A stretch of DNA of 41,439 nt, from contig JAAAJB010000316.1 in assembly GCA_016098155.1 (NCBI GenBank), forward strand, positions 1 through 41,439, given 5' to 3'. The notes under the pieces are model-generated. The model saw only the letters and a list, made by a program, of their open reading frames with translations, was not told the origin of the DNA and searched no databases. This DNA comes from Actinomortierella ambigua (Eukaryota > Mortierellomycota > Mortierellomycetes > Mortierellales > Mortierellaceae). The position numbers were made by a program, and so were the translations under genes. This document shows, piece by piece, positions 1 to 9,969 of the stretch; position 1 is the stretch's first letter, and each line of letters starts with the position of its first letter.

Positions 1-30
1 AAAAACTGGAAAATGTAAATAAAGCCTTAC

Positions 31-206
31 CAAATGTCACGTAGAATACTGGCAAAGGGAGTAACACCGATACCGGATCCAACCAGGACGACAATCTCGT
101 GGCTGAACACATCCTCCGTTGGCGCACCAAAAGGTCCATCGATGCAGACCTTTGGCATCGTCAGAGTCTTGGTGGCAACAACCTCCTCGCCCTTGTCGGC
201 AATCGT
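31..206 (-). pseudogene. NADPH oxidase (NOX) fragment, 5'-truncated
   Basis: On the minus strand an open frame of about 59 codons carries the NADPH-binding part of a NOX-type ferric reductase: a GPFG motif, then EDVF, then [16 protein letters not shown], the NOX family nucleotide-binding signature. The frame ends at a good splice donor (gtaagg, starting at 30), so it reads as an exon continuing off the left edge. On the 5' side it meets a TAA at 207-209. The haem-binding membrane domain and FAD site that should precede it are absent; the adjoining DNA holds unrelated sequence and then the F-box gene. NOX enzymes transfer electrons from cytosolic NADPH across the membrane to oxygen, making superoxide. 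The family assignment is firm. That it is a truncated relic rather than an exon of a gene with a very long, gene-containing intron is inference. Confidence 0.72.
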
Positions 207-404
207 TTATTGTCGATGAGGAGTTTGGACTTTGAGGAAGCGGAGCCTATCATAACACCAACACCGCTGTCCCTGACCTTAAAACGCGTGTCGTAGCTCA
301 CTAAAGAAGCGGGGGCATTCAGGTCGAGATCCAAAGTCCCGGGTATCTCGTGGTTGGCGCGCTTCCCTTCTGTTCATATCCACCCATTGTTGGTCTCAAA
401 GGAG
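207..404. other. Unassigned sequence between two gene relics
   Basis: On the minus strand a frame opens after a TGA at about 380 and runs toward 150, in a different frame from the NOX fragment. Its composition is protein-like, including the string GTLDLDLNAPASLVSYDT. I do not recognise a family. It may be another gene scrap; no start codon, splice pair or partner exon is convincing. Confidence 0.3.
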
Positions 405-426
405 TTTTTTTTTTTTTTTTTTTTTT
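405..426. repeat. Homopolymer T tract (22 T)
   Basis: An uninterrupted run of 22 T directly followed by ACAG, just upstream of the decayed secreted-protein copy. It could be the polypyrimidine tract of a former intron acceptor or a slippage product. Confidence 0.9.
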
Positions 427-435
427 ACAGTTCTG

Positions 436-990
436 AGATGCTGAGTCCTTTCAAGCTCCACATCCGGCACCCGCTATCCCAGATGGCGATTACCACTTAG
501 TGCTCACGAATGATCGCTTTCTCGGCACTTTGGAAGGAGACCCTAACCTACTGGTCTATTTTTCTTTGATGCTCTAATCGCCACCACCGTTTGGAACAGA
601 GGTAGCAACATCGCTACAATCCGGAGCCGCCAGATATGGTCTCTGCCTTTCCTATGACGTGGAGACACCCAACTGTCCGCTGGGGAACGCGCCACGAGTA
701 TCTCCTACGTTGGTGACACTCGGCGATAGGTTCTTTCCGATTCTAACAAGTTCTATTGAGAATCCTCCGCTAGCGGTCGCCATATATTAGGGAGTCTTTC
801 TGCACTCCTGAGTAGCACCGCGTTACCTTTCCACAGACCTCACCTCTGGTAACCATAAAAGCCTTAGGCTTGCCCCTTGTCGCTGGCATGGTTTCCCTCT
901 TGAGTACCCTAAATTTTATTGTGTCCCATACTTTAGTGGATAGATGGATGAAAAGCCCAGAGTTTCGTCTTTGATCGGACGATAGGCCAT
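436..990 (+). pseudogene. Decayed copy of secreted beta-trefoil-like gene
   Basis: The plus strand shows clear similarity to the intact gene at 22468-23019. AIPDGDYHLVLTNDRFLGTL aligns with the GDYLLKLEDNLFLGL block of the intact protein, GLCLSYD aligns with GLYLSYN, and PPLAVA aligns with PPLAVT. The first block is in frame but is cut by TAA at 575-577. The stretch from about 576 to 630 matches only after changing frame, and the C-terminal third is barely traceable. No usable start or signal peptide remains. It is a non-functional paralogue about 21 kb from the intact copy. The 3' limit is approximate. Confidence 0.65.
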
Positions 991-1042
991 GTGAACAACG
1001 ACAAATCACAAGGTTTTAATACACGACAGTTTGTGAGAGAAA

Positions 1043-3835
1043 CTAGTAGTCTTGGAAGCTGCTAGAGTATTTGTTGCGTTGGTCCTCCTCCAGCGGGACC
1101 AACTCCACGCGAAGCCCCGGGCATTTTCCACGGAGCCATGCCAGGTTACGGTGCACCTCGCGGGGCGAGTCCAGGGTATTACGAGAGAGACCCAGCAGCT
1201 CGACAAAGTTGGTTCTTGTCGGTTCTGGACGCGTCTGCTGGTGGTGTCGCTGCAACCGGCCAGCCACCGTCTTTGGATCCAGCGACGTGTAGTACAGATT
1301 GTTGGCGATCCACTCGACCTCGTCCTTGCCCGCAAGTTTGTCCGTCAGCTTTGTTACGCACAGCCGCTCGAGCGAGTGCGCCAGTGGTGCAAACAGCTTC
1401 AGACCCGTGTCGACTGTGAGCGTCAGGCTGTGCATCGCCTCGCGTGTGGGCACACCAAACGTTTCCTCCATGCCATCCAGCAGCAACTCGCGTAGTCGTG
1501 TCAGCTGTCCAAGCTGCTCACACACGCGGAACTCGTACGACTGTCGAACCTCCTTGGCAGTGACCGACTTCAAGTCGCTCTCGCCGTGGAGGCGGCGAAT
1601 GGCACCGCTGTTGCCTTTGCCTCTCCTCTTGGGCGATCCCTTCTGTTTCTTGGCTGGGCTGGGCTGCCCATCTCGCCTTTCTTCCTTCTTTTCCTTCTCA
1701 TCCTCACCTTCTTCCTCCTCCTCCTCCTTTTCCTTGTCGCCGCCTTTTCCTTGTTTCTGCCGATCTTCCTTATCGAGGATATCCTGCCGGATAAAGTCAT
1801 CCCGATCGTCGAATCCAGGGCTGCCGCTAGGGATCGCGATACTGATGGCCAGCACCTCCAGTTTTTGACAGGCCCAGCGGCCCCAAGGCATCTTGACGCG
1901 CCACTTTTGTTCCTTGGGCTCCTTGTCCCAATTGGCGATATCGTACTCAAACAACAGGTCGCGCGCATCGATCATGATCCCCTGGGCATAGAACCGCTTC
2001 AGATGCGGCAGTTTCCACAGCGCCAGACTCGCCTCGCGCCCCGTGATGTGGTGCCGAGGGCGGATCGCCAACATGTGTGGGCGAATGTTGGAGGGGGCCT
2101 GTCGGATCGAGGCATGCGGACGCCAGGCCCTTGTCAAATGGTGATCCGTGTTTTTGTTTTCGTCGCTCTCGTACCCACACTCGTAGACCGAGTCGGTGTT
2201 GCGGAAGCTGTCGCACTCGTACAGGGGCGCATACGGCGTGCCATAGGCATCCGGCAGGATATCCTGGCTCGTGTGGCAGAACGAAATGTCCAGCGTCGTC
2301 AGATTCGTGCAGATCCGCACCGCCTGCACCAACGCCGACGCGTCAAAGCCCGGATTGCCAAACATGTCCAGAGACTCGAGCTGCGCCCCGTACGTGTCCA
2401 AGAACGCTTGCATCACCGTCGGGCGGAACGTCGGGTACCGACTGAAATCAAGCGCCTTCAGTCGAGGGCACAGCGCCTGTACCTCCCGACAAAACTCGGT
2501 CGCCGACGCCCGTCCGCGACCCGAGTACCAAAAGTACGACCACAGACCCGGGCTATAGGCCTCGCGACGCTGCGACCGCTCCTCGGTCGGCGTGCGAATA
2601 AGGTTCGCCATTGTGACAAGGAGCGACGAGCGCGTTTCCAGCGACTCCTTGCGGCCTTGGCAGTCCGAACCAGTGAGGCGGAGTTCCTCCAGCAACGGGA
2701 ATTGGGCAAGGAGGCTCAAGAATGCCTGCTTCACCCGGGTGTTGTCGTCAAAGAAGGTTTGGTGCGTGCCGCTGTGGTCGAAGGACAGAGGAATTTTGGG
2801 GTTGAACGACGAAAGGTGGAGGTACTTGACTGGGAGAGGTCGGCCACCGCTGCTGAGGCTATCCTCGACCTTCAGATCGCCCAGCCGGTTGTAAAGTCGG
2901 AACACGATGGTGAGCTGCTCCAGGTTGGGTGTTGTCTCGCGCAGGATGGCAAGAAGGCGGGTCGTGGCGTATCGCGGCCAGTCAAACTTGATGAGGCTCA
3001 GCGACGTCAGCCGAGTGAGCTGTCGTGCTTGCGATAGAGAGGCGAGAAAGTTGTGGAGCTCAGGAGCCAAGAACTTGGTTTCTTGGTCCTCAGGACCCAG
3101 CTCGCTGTAGCAGTCTTCAAAGTCGTCGCTGAGCTGGACAACGCAAAGGTTCGATAGCTTGGGGTTCGTCTGGAGTAGCTTCCAGGTGCACGCGTGAATC
3201 ATGGTGTACAGATCAGAGTGCATGGTGGGCAGCACCTTGTAGGTGCGGATGAGCGCTTCTCGCACGCGGGGATCTGAAATTTTAGCGTCCTGCAAACGCC
3301 GTCGAGGATCCCAGATCGCGAAAAGCTCATCTGGCTTGAGGCCTCGCAGAAAGATCTGCAGAGGAAGGAGGTAGACGGTAAAGCTCGTCAGATTTGTCAT
3401 CTGAGTCGCAGTATGCTCATTCACGCTCGCGTCAGAGAACAACATGTGGTTCAGCTGAAGGTTGAACCCGTGCATAAGCTTGTTGTCGCGAAACGCCATC
3501 AACGACCCTTGAAGAGGATACGTATAGAATCCGAGTTCCAGCTTCTGAATCAAGTGACGCCGCTCCTGGATCTCCCGACATGCCTTCTTCATCTGGTGGA
3601 GCCTCTTGGTCATTGCATCGCCGTAGACACCGGGAAACATCTCGTTGTGTTTGTCGTAGCGCTCGTCCTCCACCTCCCACGGTCGCCGAGGCCAAAGACG
3701 AAAGGCGATGGAATACTCTTGGTGCCGAAGAGGCTCCAGAGACATGTACCAGGCCCGACTCACACACGAGGCCCGAGTGAGATCGCGCGCGTCAAGGTAT
3801 GATCCAATGTGTTGGATGATCTCACCAATATACAT
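1043..3835 (-). CDS. F-box / leucine-rich protein
   Basis: Intronless, 930 residues. An F-box occupies roughly residues 1-48: it starts MYIGEIIQHIGSYL, then has the DLTRASCVSRAWY core and a basic/aromatic end. The middle, about 150-600, is rich in irregular leucine repeats (for example LESLDMFGNP, LTTLDISF), as in fungal F-box/LRR proteins that present substrates to SCF (Skp1-Cullin-F-box) ubiquitin ligases. At about 697-741 lies a highly charged run, acidic then basic with a PAKKQK-like nuclear localisation motif. An in-frame ATG exists at 3931, but the one at 3835 places the F-box at the extreme N-terminus, as is usual, so I prefer it. The gene is divergent from the helicase at 4033 across 197 bp. 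The target is unknown; large F-box families of this kind are typical of Mortierella-like fungi. Confidence 0.85.
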   Translation of the reverse strand: MYIGEIIQHIGSYLDARDLTRASCVSRAWYMSLEPLRHQEYSIAFRLWPRRPWEVEDERYDKHNEMFPGVYGDAMTKRLHQMKKACREIQERRHLIQKLELGFYTYPLQGSLMAFRDNKLMHGFNLQLNHMLFSDASVNEHTATQMTNLTSFTVYLLPLQIFLRGLKPDELFAIWDPRRRLQDAKISDPRVREALIRTYKVLPTMHSDLYTMIHACTWKLLQTNPKLSNLCVVQLSDDFEDCYSELGPEDQETKFLAPELHNFLASLSQARQLTRLTSLSLIKFDWPRYATTRLLAILRETTPNLEQLTIVFRLYNRLGDLKVEDSLSSGGRPLPVKYLHLSSFNPKIPLSFDHSGTHQTFFDDNTRVKQAFLSLLAQFPLLEELRLTGSDCQGRKESLETRSSLLVTMANLIRTPTEERSQRREAYSPGLWSYFWYSGRGRASATEFCREVQALCPRLKALDFSRYPTFRPTVMQAFLDTYGAQLESLDMFGNPGFDASALVQAVRICTNLTTLDISFCHTSQDILPDAYGTPYAPLYECDSFRNTDSVYECGYESDENKNTDHHLTRAWRPHASIRQAPSNIRPHMLAIRPRHHITGREASLALWKLPHLKRFYAQGIMIDARDLLFEYDIANWDKEPKEQKWRVKMPWGRWACQKLEVLAISIAIPSGSPGFDDRDDFIRQDILDKEDRQKQGKGGDKEKEEEEEEGEDEKEKKEERRDGQPSPAKKQKGSPKRRGKGNSGAIRRLHGESDLKSVTAKEVRQSYEFRVCEQLGQLTRLRELLLDGMEETFGVPTREAMHSLTLTVDTGLKLFAPLAHSLERLCVTKLTDKLAGKDEVEWIANNLYYTSLDPKTVAGRLQRHHQQTRPEPTRTNFVELLGLSRNTLDSPREVHRNLAWLRGKCPGLRVELVPLEEDQRNKYSSSFQDY

Positions 3836-4032
3836 GATCGATGCTGATTTATTGGGCAGATTTCGCGTGGGAAAGGTGTAACTCGCGGTAAAAACTATCC
3901 AAAATTCGTGAAGGTGGCTTTGCAACAACAACGCACTGCCCTACCTGCCAGTTGGCATTTTTTTTTCTAACCTTGTTTGTTGCCCTCACCTACACCTTCC
4001 TTGTTCCATTCACTCATTGGGCAACTTCAAGC
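3836..4032. promoter_or_regulatory. Shared divergent promoter region
   Basis: The 197 bp between the chosen starts of the F-box gene (minus) and the helicase gene (plus) must hold both promoters and both leaders. No TATA box is obvious. Both genes could initiate from upstream in-frame ATGs (3931 and 3952), which would shrink the gap to about 20 bp, so these are less likely starts. Confidence 0.5.
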
Positions 4033-7000
4033 ATGTTTGCCATTAAGCGCTTCGAGGTTGAGGATGGTTCCTCCAAAAAGGGCGTAGAGACCACTAAGAA
4101 TGACCGCCTGGCTTTGCTCAATGCACGTTTCAAGAAGAACAAAAAGTTGGCCGCCTCGCAGAGAGAAGAGGAGTCACCAGCACCGCCACCACTAGCTGTG
4201 TCACCAACAAAGGAGGATACACCGAGGAAGCCAAAATTGGAGGAGCGCCAGAAGGATCGTGATCTGAACAACAACAGTAAGCGCGGTCGTAACGAGAAGG
4301 AAGAGCCATACCAGCAAGGGAAGACCAAGAAATGGGAGAAGCGATCCAAGGAGCTCAAGGACAGCGATCTGATCCCGAACGATGTCCGCGAGGCCATGAA
4401 GGCTCAGCTCGAGGCTGCCAAGAAGGGATTGTCCGAGGCTGCAACTTCAACCCTTCCATCTGAGGCCACGAAGACAACAGAATCGACAGCGATCAGCGGC
4501 GGTATGCCCGCTCTCGGTAGTCTCGGCGACTCTGGTAGCCTGGGATCCATGATGGAGCTGGATGAAGATCAGTTACGCCTCTTGGGAGCCATGGGTGAAG
4601 ATGTCGGCAAGCTAGATCAACCACAGGCTGGAGGCAAGGAAGGAGAAGCCGAGGAAGCAGCAGTAAGCGAAAGGAAGATGATGTCCGCCGAGGAGGAACA
4701 GGCAGCGCTCGATGGTATTGCGGCTTTGGTGCCCTTACCGACCTTTGAGGTCAAGGAAGTATCGGCTGAAGAGCTCAAGATGGCCAAGTCCATGGGTGTT
4801 CCTGCCTGGCTGGCGCAACCAACCACCATCGAGCCCGACGTCAATACGCCTATCGAGTCGCCTATCTTTGGATTCTCGCCACGACTGGTGAAGCAGTGTC
4901 ACAAGGCTGGTATCACAGAGTGTTTTGCAGTACAGACGGCAGTCATCCCTGTGCTGCTGCGAGCCCGGCATTTGGGCGACATCCGCAAGGCCCCTGGCGA
5001 CTTGTGTGTTTCAGCACCGACGGGAAGTGGTAAAACACTTGCCTATGTCCTCCCAATTATTGAGGTAAATTCGATCATGGAGATTGTCAAGGATACTCAG
5101 CCACTGGCCTTAGATTGTTTGTTAACATATTTTGTGGATGTATTTTGTTTTGTCCGATGCTCTTGCAACTATTAGATCCTTTCACAACGTGTGGTGACAC
5201 GCCTGCGAGCCCTCATTGTCCTGCCGACGCGCGATCTGTGTGTGCAGGTTAAGGAGACGTTTGAGACATTCATCAAGGGTACAGATCTCAAGGTGGCAAC
5301 GACAACGGGTCAATCATCGTTCGCCAATGAGCAGTCTTTGCTAGTGGGCGATCTGACGCAACCAAAGATGGGCGGCGATAGTCGGATCGACATTATGATC
5401 ACTACTCCTGGACGTCTGATCGACCACATCAAGTCGACACCAAACTTTACATTGCAGCACCTGAGGTTCTTGGTCATCGATGAGGCCGATCGACTGCTGA
5501 ACCAGAGTTTCCAGGATTGGCTGCACCATATTCTCACAGCCATCCACCCGTCGGCTGAAACCACCAAGAAGAGCCTGCTGGAAAATCAACCACTCGGCGC
5601 TGTCCAGCTCCAATATGATGCATTGGGGTAAGCATGAATGGATTTTGCTGGTGTGCTGCTGTCCTTGACAATACTCCAAGGTTTTTCCATTCGTGGATAT
5701 TGAGATCCTTATCACTTCCTTGGATCCTCTTTAACATCCCCCTTCTCTCACTTTTTTTTTTCCCGACTAGATTCCCCGTTCATGATGCAGTGGCACCTGG
5801 ATTCTTACCCAGCTATTTCCACATCCCAGAATCGGACATGGAGGATCCCAAAGTGTTGTCTGTACAAAAGCTTTTGTTTTCGGCTACATTGACACGTAAT
5901 CCGGCAAAGATTGCGAGCTTGCAACTGGCAGATCCGCAGTATGTGGCTGTCCAGGAGCAGGGACAAGAAGGCGAGAAGCAAAAGTACACGACTCCAGCTG
6001 GGTTAACCGTAAGTCCACCCTTTTTGGGCCCCTTTAAAACCCTTTCCCTGGCGCTTGGAAGAAGAAGAAGAGGAAGGAGAGGAGGATTCTCAACTTGCCC
6101 ATGTGCATATGACATGGCACGTATACTTTTTGTCGCTCACACGATTTGGTACTATTACTTCTTCGATGAACCGTAGGAGAACATGATTGTCTGCGATACA
6201 TCCGAAAAGCCATTGATGGTCCTCCATTTGTTGCACCATCTGAATGTTCGGTCTGCCTTGTGCTTCACAAAATCCGTCGAGTCGGCCCATCGACTTTACA
6301 AGCTTGTGCAGTTGTTTGAGCGGCAACGACTTGCAAAGCGCGCTAAAATGACTGGTCAAGGAGAGGGTGATGCACCATCTTTGTCGACTGACGCTTCCGC
6401 AAAGGAGGGCGATGAGGAGTCCATGAGTGTCGATGAGAACAGTGAAGCGGAGGAAAGCGATAGCGAAGAAGAGGAAGATAACGGCAGCAACCACGGCTCA
6501 GGCGACGAAGCCGACAGTGGCAGCGATAGTGACAGCGAATCATCGGATGGAGAGGCTACCGATGGCGACGAAGAGGGTGGCAAGACGGAGACCAAGAAGA
6601 GAAGCAAAGATAAGAGCGCAGGCGGCAATGGGATGGAGGTCGACGAGAAGGAGCAGGCTATTCTTAATACCGAGCCTATTATCGTTGCCGAATTCTCGTC
6701 CGATTTACCAAAGGCTAAGCGTGCTGCCGTGCTTCGTCAGTTCAACGCAGGTGAAATTCATTTGTAAGTTCTCCATACTTTTTTTTTCTTCCAGTTTCCT
6801 TGGTGTTAAGAATGACACGACGCAAGAAAGTTTCTAACATGGTCTTGAACACGACACTCTTTGATGATATTCGTTTAGGCTGATCTGCTCCGACTTGATC
6901 TCACGTGGCATGGATTTGGGACCAGTTTCTGTGGTGATCAACTATGATAGCCCGGTCTATATGAAGAAGTACATCCATCGTGTGGGTCGAACGGCACGCG

Positions 7001-7242
7001 CAGGCAAGACCGGTACGGCGTACTCTCTGGTAGAGATGCAAGAGGCTCGACACTTTAAAGAGATGATGACGAAGGCGGGCCATATGGACAAGATCTCGAG
7101 GATCAAGGTTACTCATGCAGAGACAAAGGATCTTGTCCCGGGCTATGAGCAGTCTTTGGCAGGTCTCAAAGATGCATTATCTGGTGGTGGTAGCGGTGTG
7201 AATTCGTCGAAACACGGAGGCTCTCGTTATCGTCGCAAGTGA
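4033..7242 (+). CDS. DBP6: DEAD-box ATP-dependent RNA helicase, DDX51/Dbp6 family
   Basis: Exons 4033-5064, 5176-5627, 5771-6008, 6177-6763 and 6879-7242 join in frame to 890 residues. The start MFAIKRFE was chosen over an upstream ATG at 3952. The N-terminal 270 residues are Lys/Glu-rich and disordered. Helicase motifs: Walker A APTGSGKT (328-335), DEAD (446-449), SAT (532-534), motif V region [13 protein letters not shown] (771-783) and motif [12 protein letters not shown] (803-812). The string [14 protein letters not shown] before motif V and the order [16 protein letters not shown] match DDX51/Dbp6, a nucleolar helicase for early 60S ribosomal subunit assembly. An unusual acidic Ser/Glu/Asp insert of about 100 residues (632-736) interrupts helicase domain 2. 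Introns are 111, 143, 168 and 115 bp, all GT-AG. Divergent from the F-box gene. Confidence 0.92.
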
Positions 7243-7961
7243 AGTGTCATAGGACACTTAGTATGTAGCAATAGATCTCTCGTTATATAATCCTTTAGCT
7301 CCTTCCGAAAGAAAAAGAAAAAAACCGTTGCTGAAAGGAATTCTACTATGCGTCTTGCTTGTTGATGTTGATGTTGATCTTGTTTTTTCTTCTCCATTAT
7401 CTTCGTCATGGGGCTGAGCCGGAGGAAAGCACGACTGTAGCCAGTCGATGAACAAAAATACATTTGTCAATTTCACGGAGGTGATATATTTACACCTTCA
7501 CAACGCTCCTTTTCTGTCTCCCTTTTTAGGCTAAAACACCAGCACGGCCACCCCAAATGGACATTGGACAAAGAAGATGAAAGGGGTGACCCTTCGACGA
7601 TCTCTCTGTCGCCTTTTGTTTTCTCCTTGTAAGATCGAAAAATAAAGTGCAGCACACACTCACCCTTCACCTCGTGCAGACAAAGAAGAGGTCAAACTAT
7701 AGACGACCCCATGAGGCGGACACCATTAGCAAGCAAGTTGCCATGATAGACCCCATTCTCCTGTGCCAGGCCGGTCACTTTTTTTTTGTTGCGAAAGTTT
7801 TCCTCTCTCCACCGTCTCTCATTGCTTTTCAGCATTCCTCCCACAGCCTTCTTCCTTGCCCTTCACTCGCAATTGTCTATCTTCGTTGTGTTGCTTCACA
7901 GCTTGAAGGAGTGTATTGACGGCCCTCCCCCTCCCTTCTCTTCGTCGCCTGCGTCTCTATC

Positions 7962-7992
<31 letters not shown>

Positions 7993-8081
7993 ACTCCTCA
8001 ATCCGGTCCTTCTTGCCATTCGTGATTTATACCACCCCCCCTCCCCTTTCTTCACATTGACCTAATAACGAACCTTACAAC
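7243..8081 (+). other. Intergenic: helicase 3' end and promoter of four-TM gene
   Basis: No credible gene. An AATAAA lies at 7641-7646, some 400 nt past the helicase stop, so its use is uncertain. From about 7780 the plus strand becomes strongly pyrimidine-rich, with a CT dinucleotide run at 7955-7993, forming the probable promoter and leader of the gene starting at 8082. Confidence 0.5.
7955..7993. repeat. CT dinucleotide microsatellite in 5' leader
   Basis: Imperfect (CT)n, about 39 bp, roughly 90 bp upstream of the start codon at 8082, with CT on the sense strand of the downstream gene. The same strand bias is seen upstream of the adenylate cyclase and FIT genes. Confidence 0.85.
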
Positions 8082-9694
8082 ATGGCGACGAAGAACCATG
8101 CCGACTCCAAGCAATCGACCTCGTTTGAGATGATCCCTATTGGAGACGTGGAAGACCCTAACCCCTACCAGCACCAGGAACCTCATCACTACGGCTATTA
8201 TTCCGGCCACTCTCACCACCACTATCAGGACTCTACCTCGTCAATAGGATCCAGTTCCTCATCGACCCTCCACCAGCCCACAGCATGCTCCACAGGCGGC
8301 GCATTGTCATCGTCATCGTCATCCCATCATGCCAGCCATAGCATGAACCATCACCGGAGCCACAGCAACGGAGTGTCACCAACAAGAGAAAAAAAATCGT
8401 GTCTACGTTCGTGTGCAAGCTGCTCCATGGATGGCCGTGGCCGTCTGGTGTTCCTTGCCGCTTATCTTTTGGTCCGTGCTCAAATCTCTTTTTTCACCCA
8501 TTCCGCAACACACATTCTCCACATTCTCCGCCTTCTCTCTCCCCCTCCCCATTTCGTCTACTCGTTAGTCAATGTTACACGAAGCAACAGCAATGTTTTC
8601 CCTCAACGCCTCCATTTGTTCGTTGCAAAAGGTGTTCTTGTGAAAAAAGAAGAAAGTTCTGACCTCCTCCGTTTTTTTTTTTTTCTTTTTCCCTTTCTTT
8701 CTCTCACTCATGTTCCTCCACATCCCCCTGCTTTCCTCCCGTGTTTTGCCCCCCCTCCTCCTTTTTTCTTAAAAAAAAAAAAAAAACACAACAACCGTCC
8801 CAACATGCCTCCTTTTGAAAAAAAAAACAAACACATCAACAAACTACAATAACAAACTGTGTAGATCTCTGCATCGGCAAGCCTGTATTTCAGCCTGGTA
8901 CAAGCTGGGTTAGGTCAACTAGACTACTGCCACTCGATCGCCAGCTGCTTCATCAACTCGTCACAAGGATGGCCTGCCATGGGCCAAGGTTCCATGGACC
9001 TTGTCATCATGTCCTACATGTCGGGCCTTGTCTCTGTTCTAGGCGGCCTCCTTGGCTTCTTGGCGCTTTGGGGTGCCATCAAAGTATGAAAAAAAAAAAC
9101 AGAGGATAATTGCAACGAGAGAAAAGTCGCAGTAGGAGACAGATGTGCATCAAACGGGGGAGGACAAGTCAGCAAGAATCCCCCCTCCCTCCCTCCTGAT
9201 TTCTACAAGACACACCTAACGATATCTCTTCCCCCCTCCTTCTTCCCCTTCTTGCATCGGTGTTGTGTTTAGAAATCTGCCTCCAAGGTCATGCTGTTTG
9301 CCCGACTATGGTGGGGCATGATCGGCATCATGATTGGCTCGACCATCCTTACACTGGTTATGACTATTGCCCACCGTGAGCAGTTTATGGACGCCTGCCA
9401 GGTTGCGCACCAGGACGCTCAGCTCAGCCCAGAGTCTTGCGGCTTTATGTATGGTTCCGCCGTCGTCGGTTCGGTCTTTGGCTGCCTCATTGGAGTCACC
9501 ATGATTGTAAGTTGTAGTGAAATTGGAAGTGGAGTGTTATATAACATGGTCCCTCTCTTATCCTCATCTAACGCTCTTGTCAAATTGTCTTTTTTTCCCT
9601 CTCTCTACAGTGGTGCTACGGAAGTGATGTCCTCGATTATGCCAAGGAGCTCCAGCGCGTGAAAGAGAAGACGCGCGCCTACAATGGTGTATAG
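8082..9694 (+). CDS. Histidine-rich four-transmembrane protein, function unknown
   Basis: Exons 8082-8471, 8865-9083, 9273-9506 and 9611-9694 join in frame to 308 residues. The first ~110 residues are polar, rich in His and Ser (for example GHSHHHYQ, SSSSSSHH), with a basic REKKSCLRSCASC segment before the membrane. Four hydrophobic segments follow: about 120-145 across the exon 1/2 junction, 175-203, 209-235 and 250-280. A short Cys-containing loop lies between TM1 and TM2 and a longer one with two Cys between TM3 and TM4, then a short charged tail. The layout resembles tetraspanin-like or other fungal four-TM proteins, but the tetraspanin CCG motif is not visible, so I assign no family. The first donor (gtccgt) is the weakest splice site; intron 1 is 393 bp and very T- and A-rich. 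Ends tail-to-tail with adenylate cyclase, 275 bp apart. Confidence 0.7.
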
Positions 9695-9969
9695 GCTTCA
9701 ACCCCTACCATCCTGTAATGTTTTTTTTTTACTCTATTCAAACCCATTGATGCCAAATACAAATCTTCCACGGGGGCGTTGGTTTTCGTGGATCCTTCAC
9801 CACTATCGTTCCATCGTGAAGCAGAAGCAGGTGGATATGGTGGATACAAATACATTTCAGAGTGTTTTTTAAAAAAAGAGATTACTTTTTAGGTGTCTCT
9901 CCTACTCTCTCCTCCTCCTCCTCCTCCTCTGCTTCCACCTCCTGCGTTCTTGGTGTTTTCCTTCCCGTT

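Noticed and set aside
405..426. T22 tract as evidence of retrotransposition
   Set aside because: Orientation is wrong for a poly(A) tail of the plus-sense relic, and no target-site duplication is visible; an old polypyrimidine tract or slippage is simpler.
1586..3037. 483-codon plus-strand frame opposite the F-box gene
   Set aside because: It is the antisense shadow of the F-box/LRR coding region; the minus-strand protein has the real domain content.
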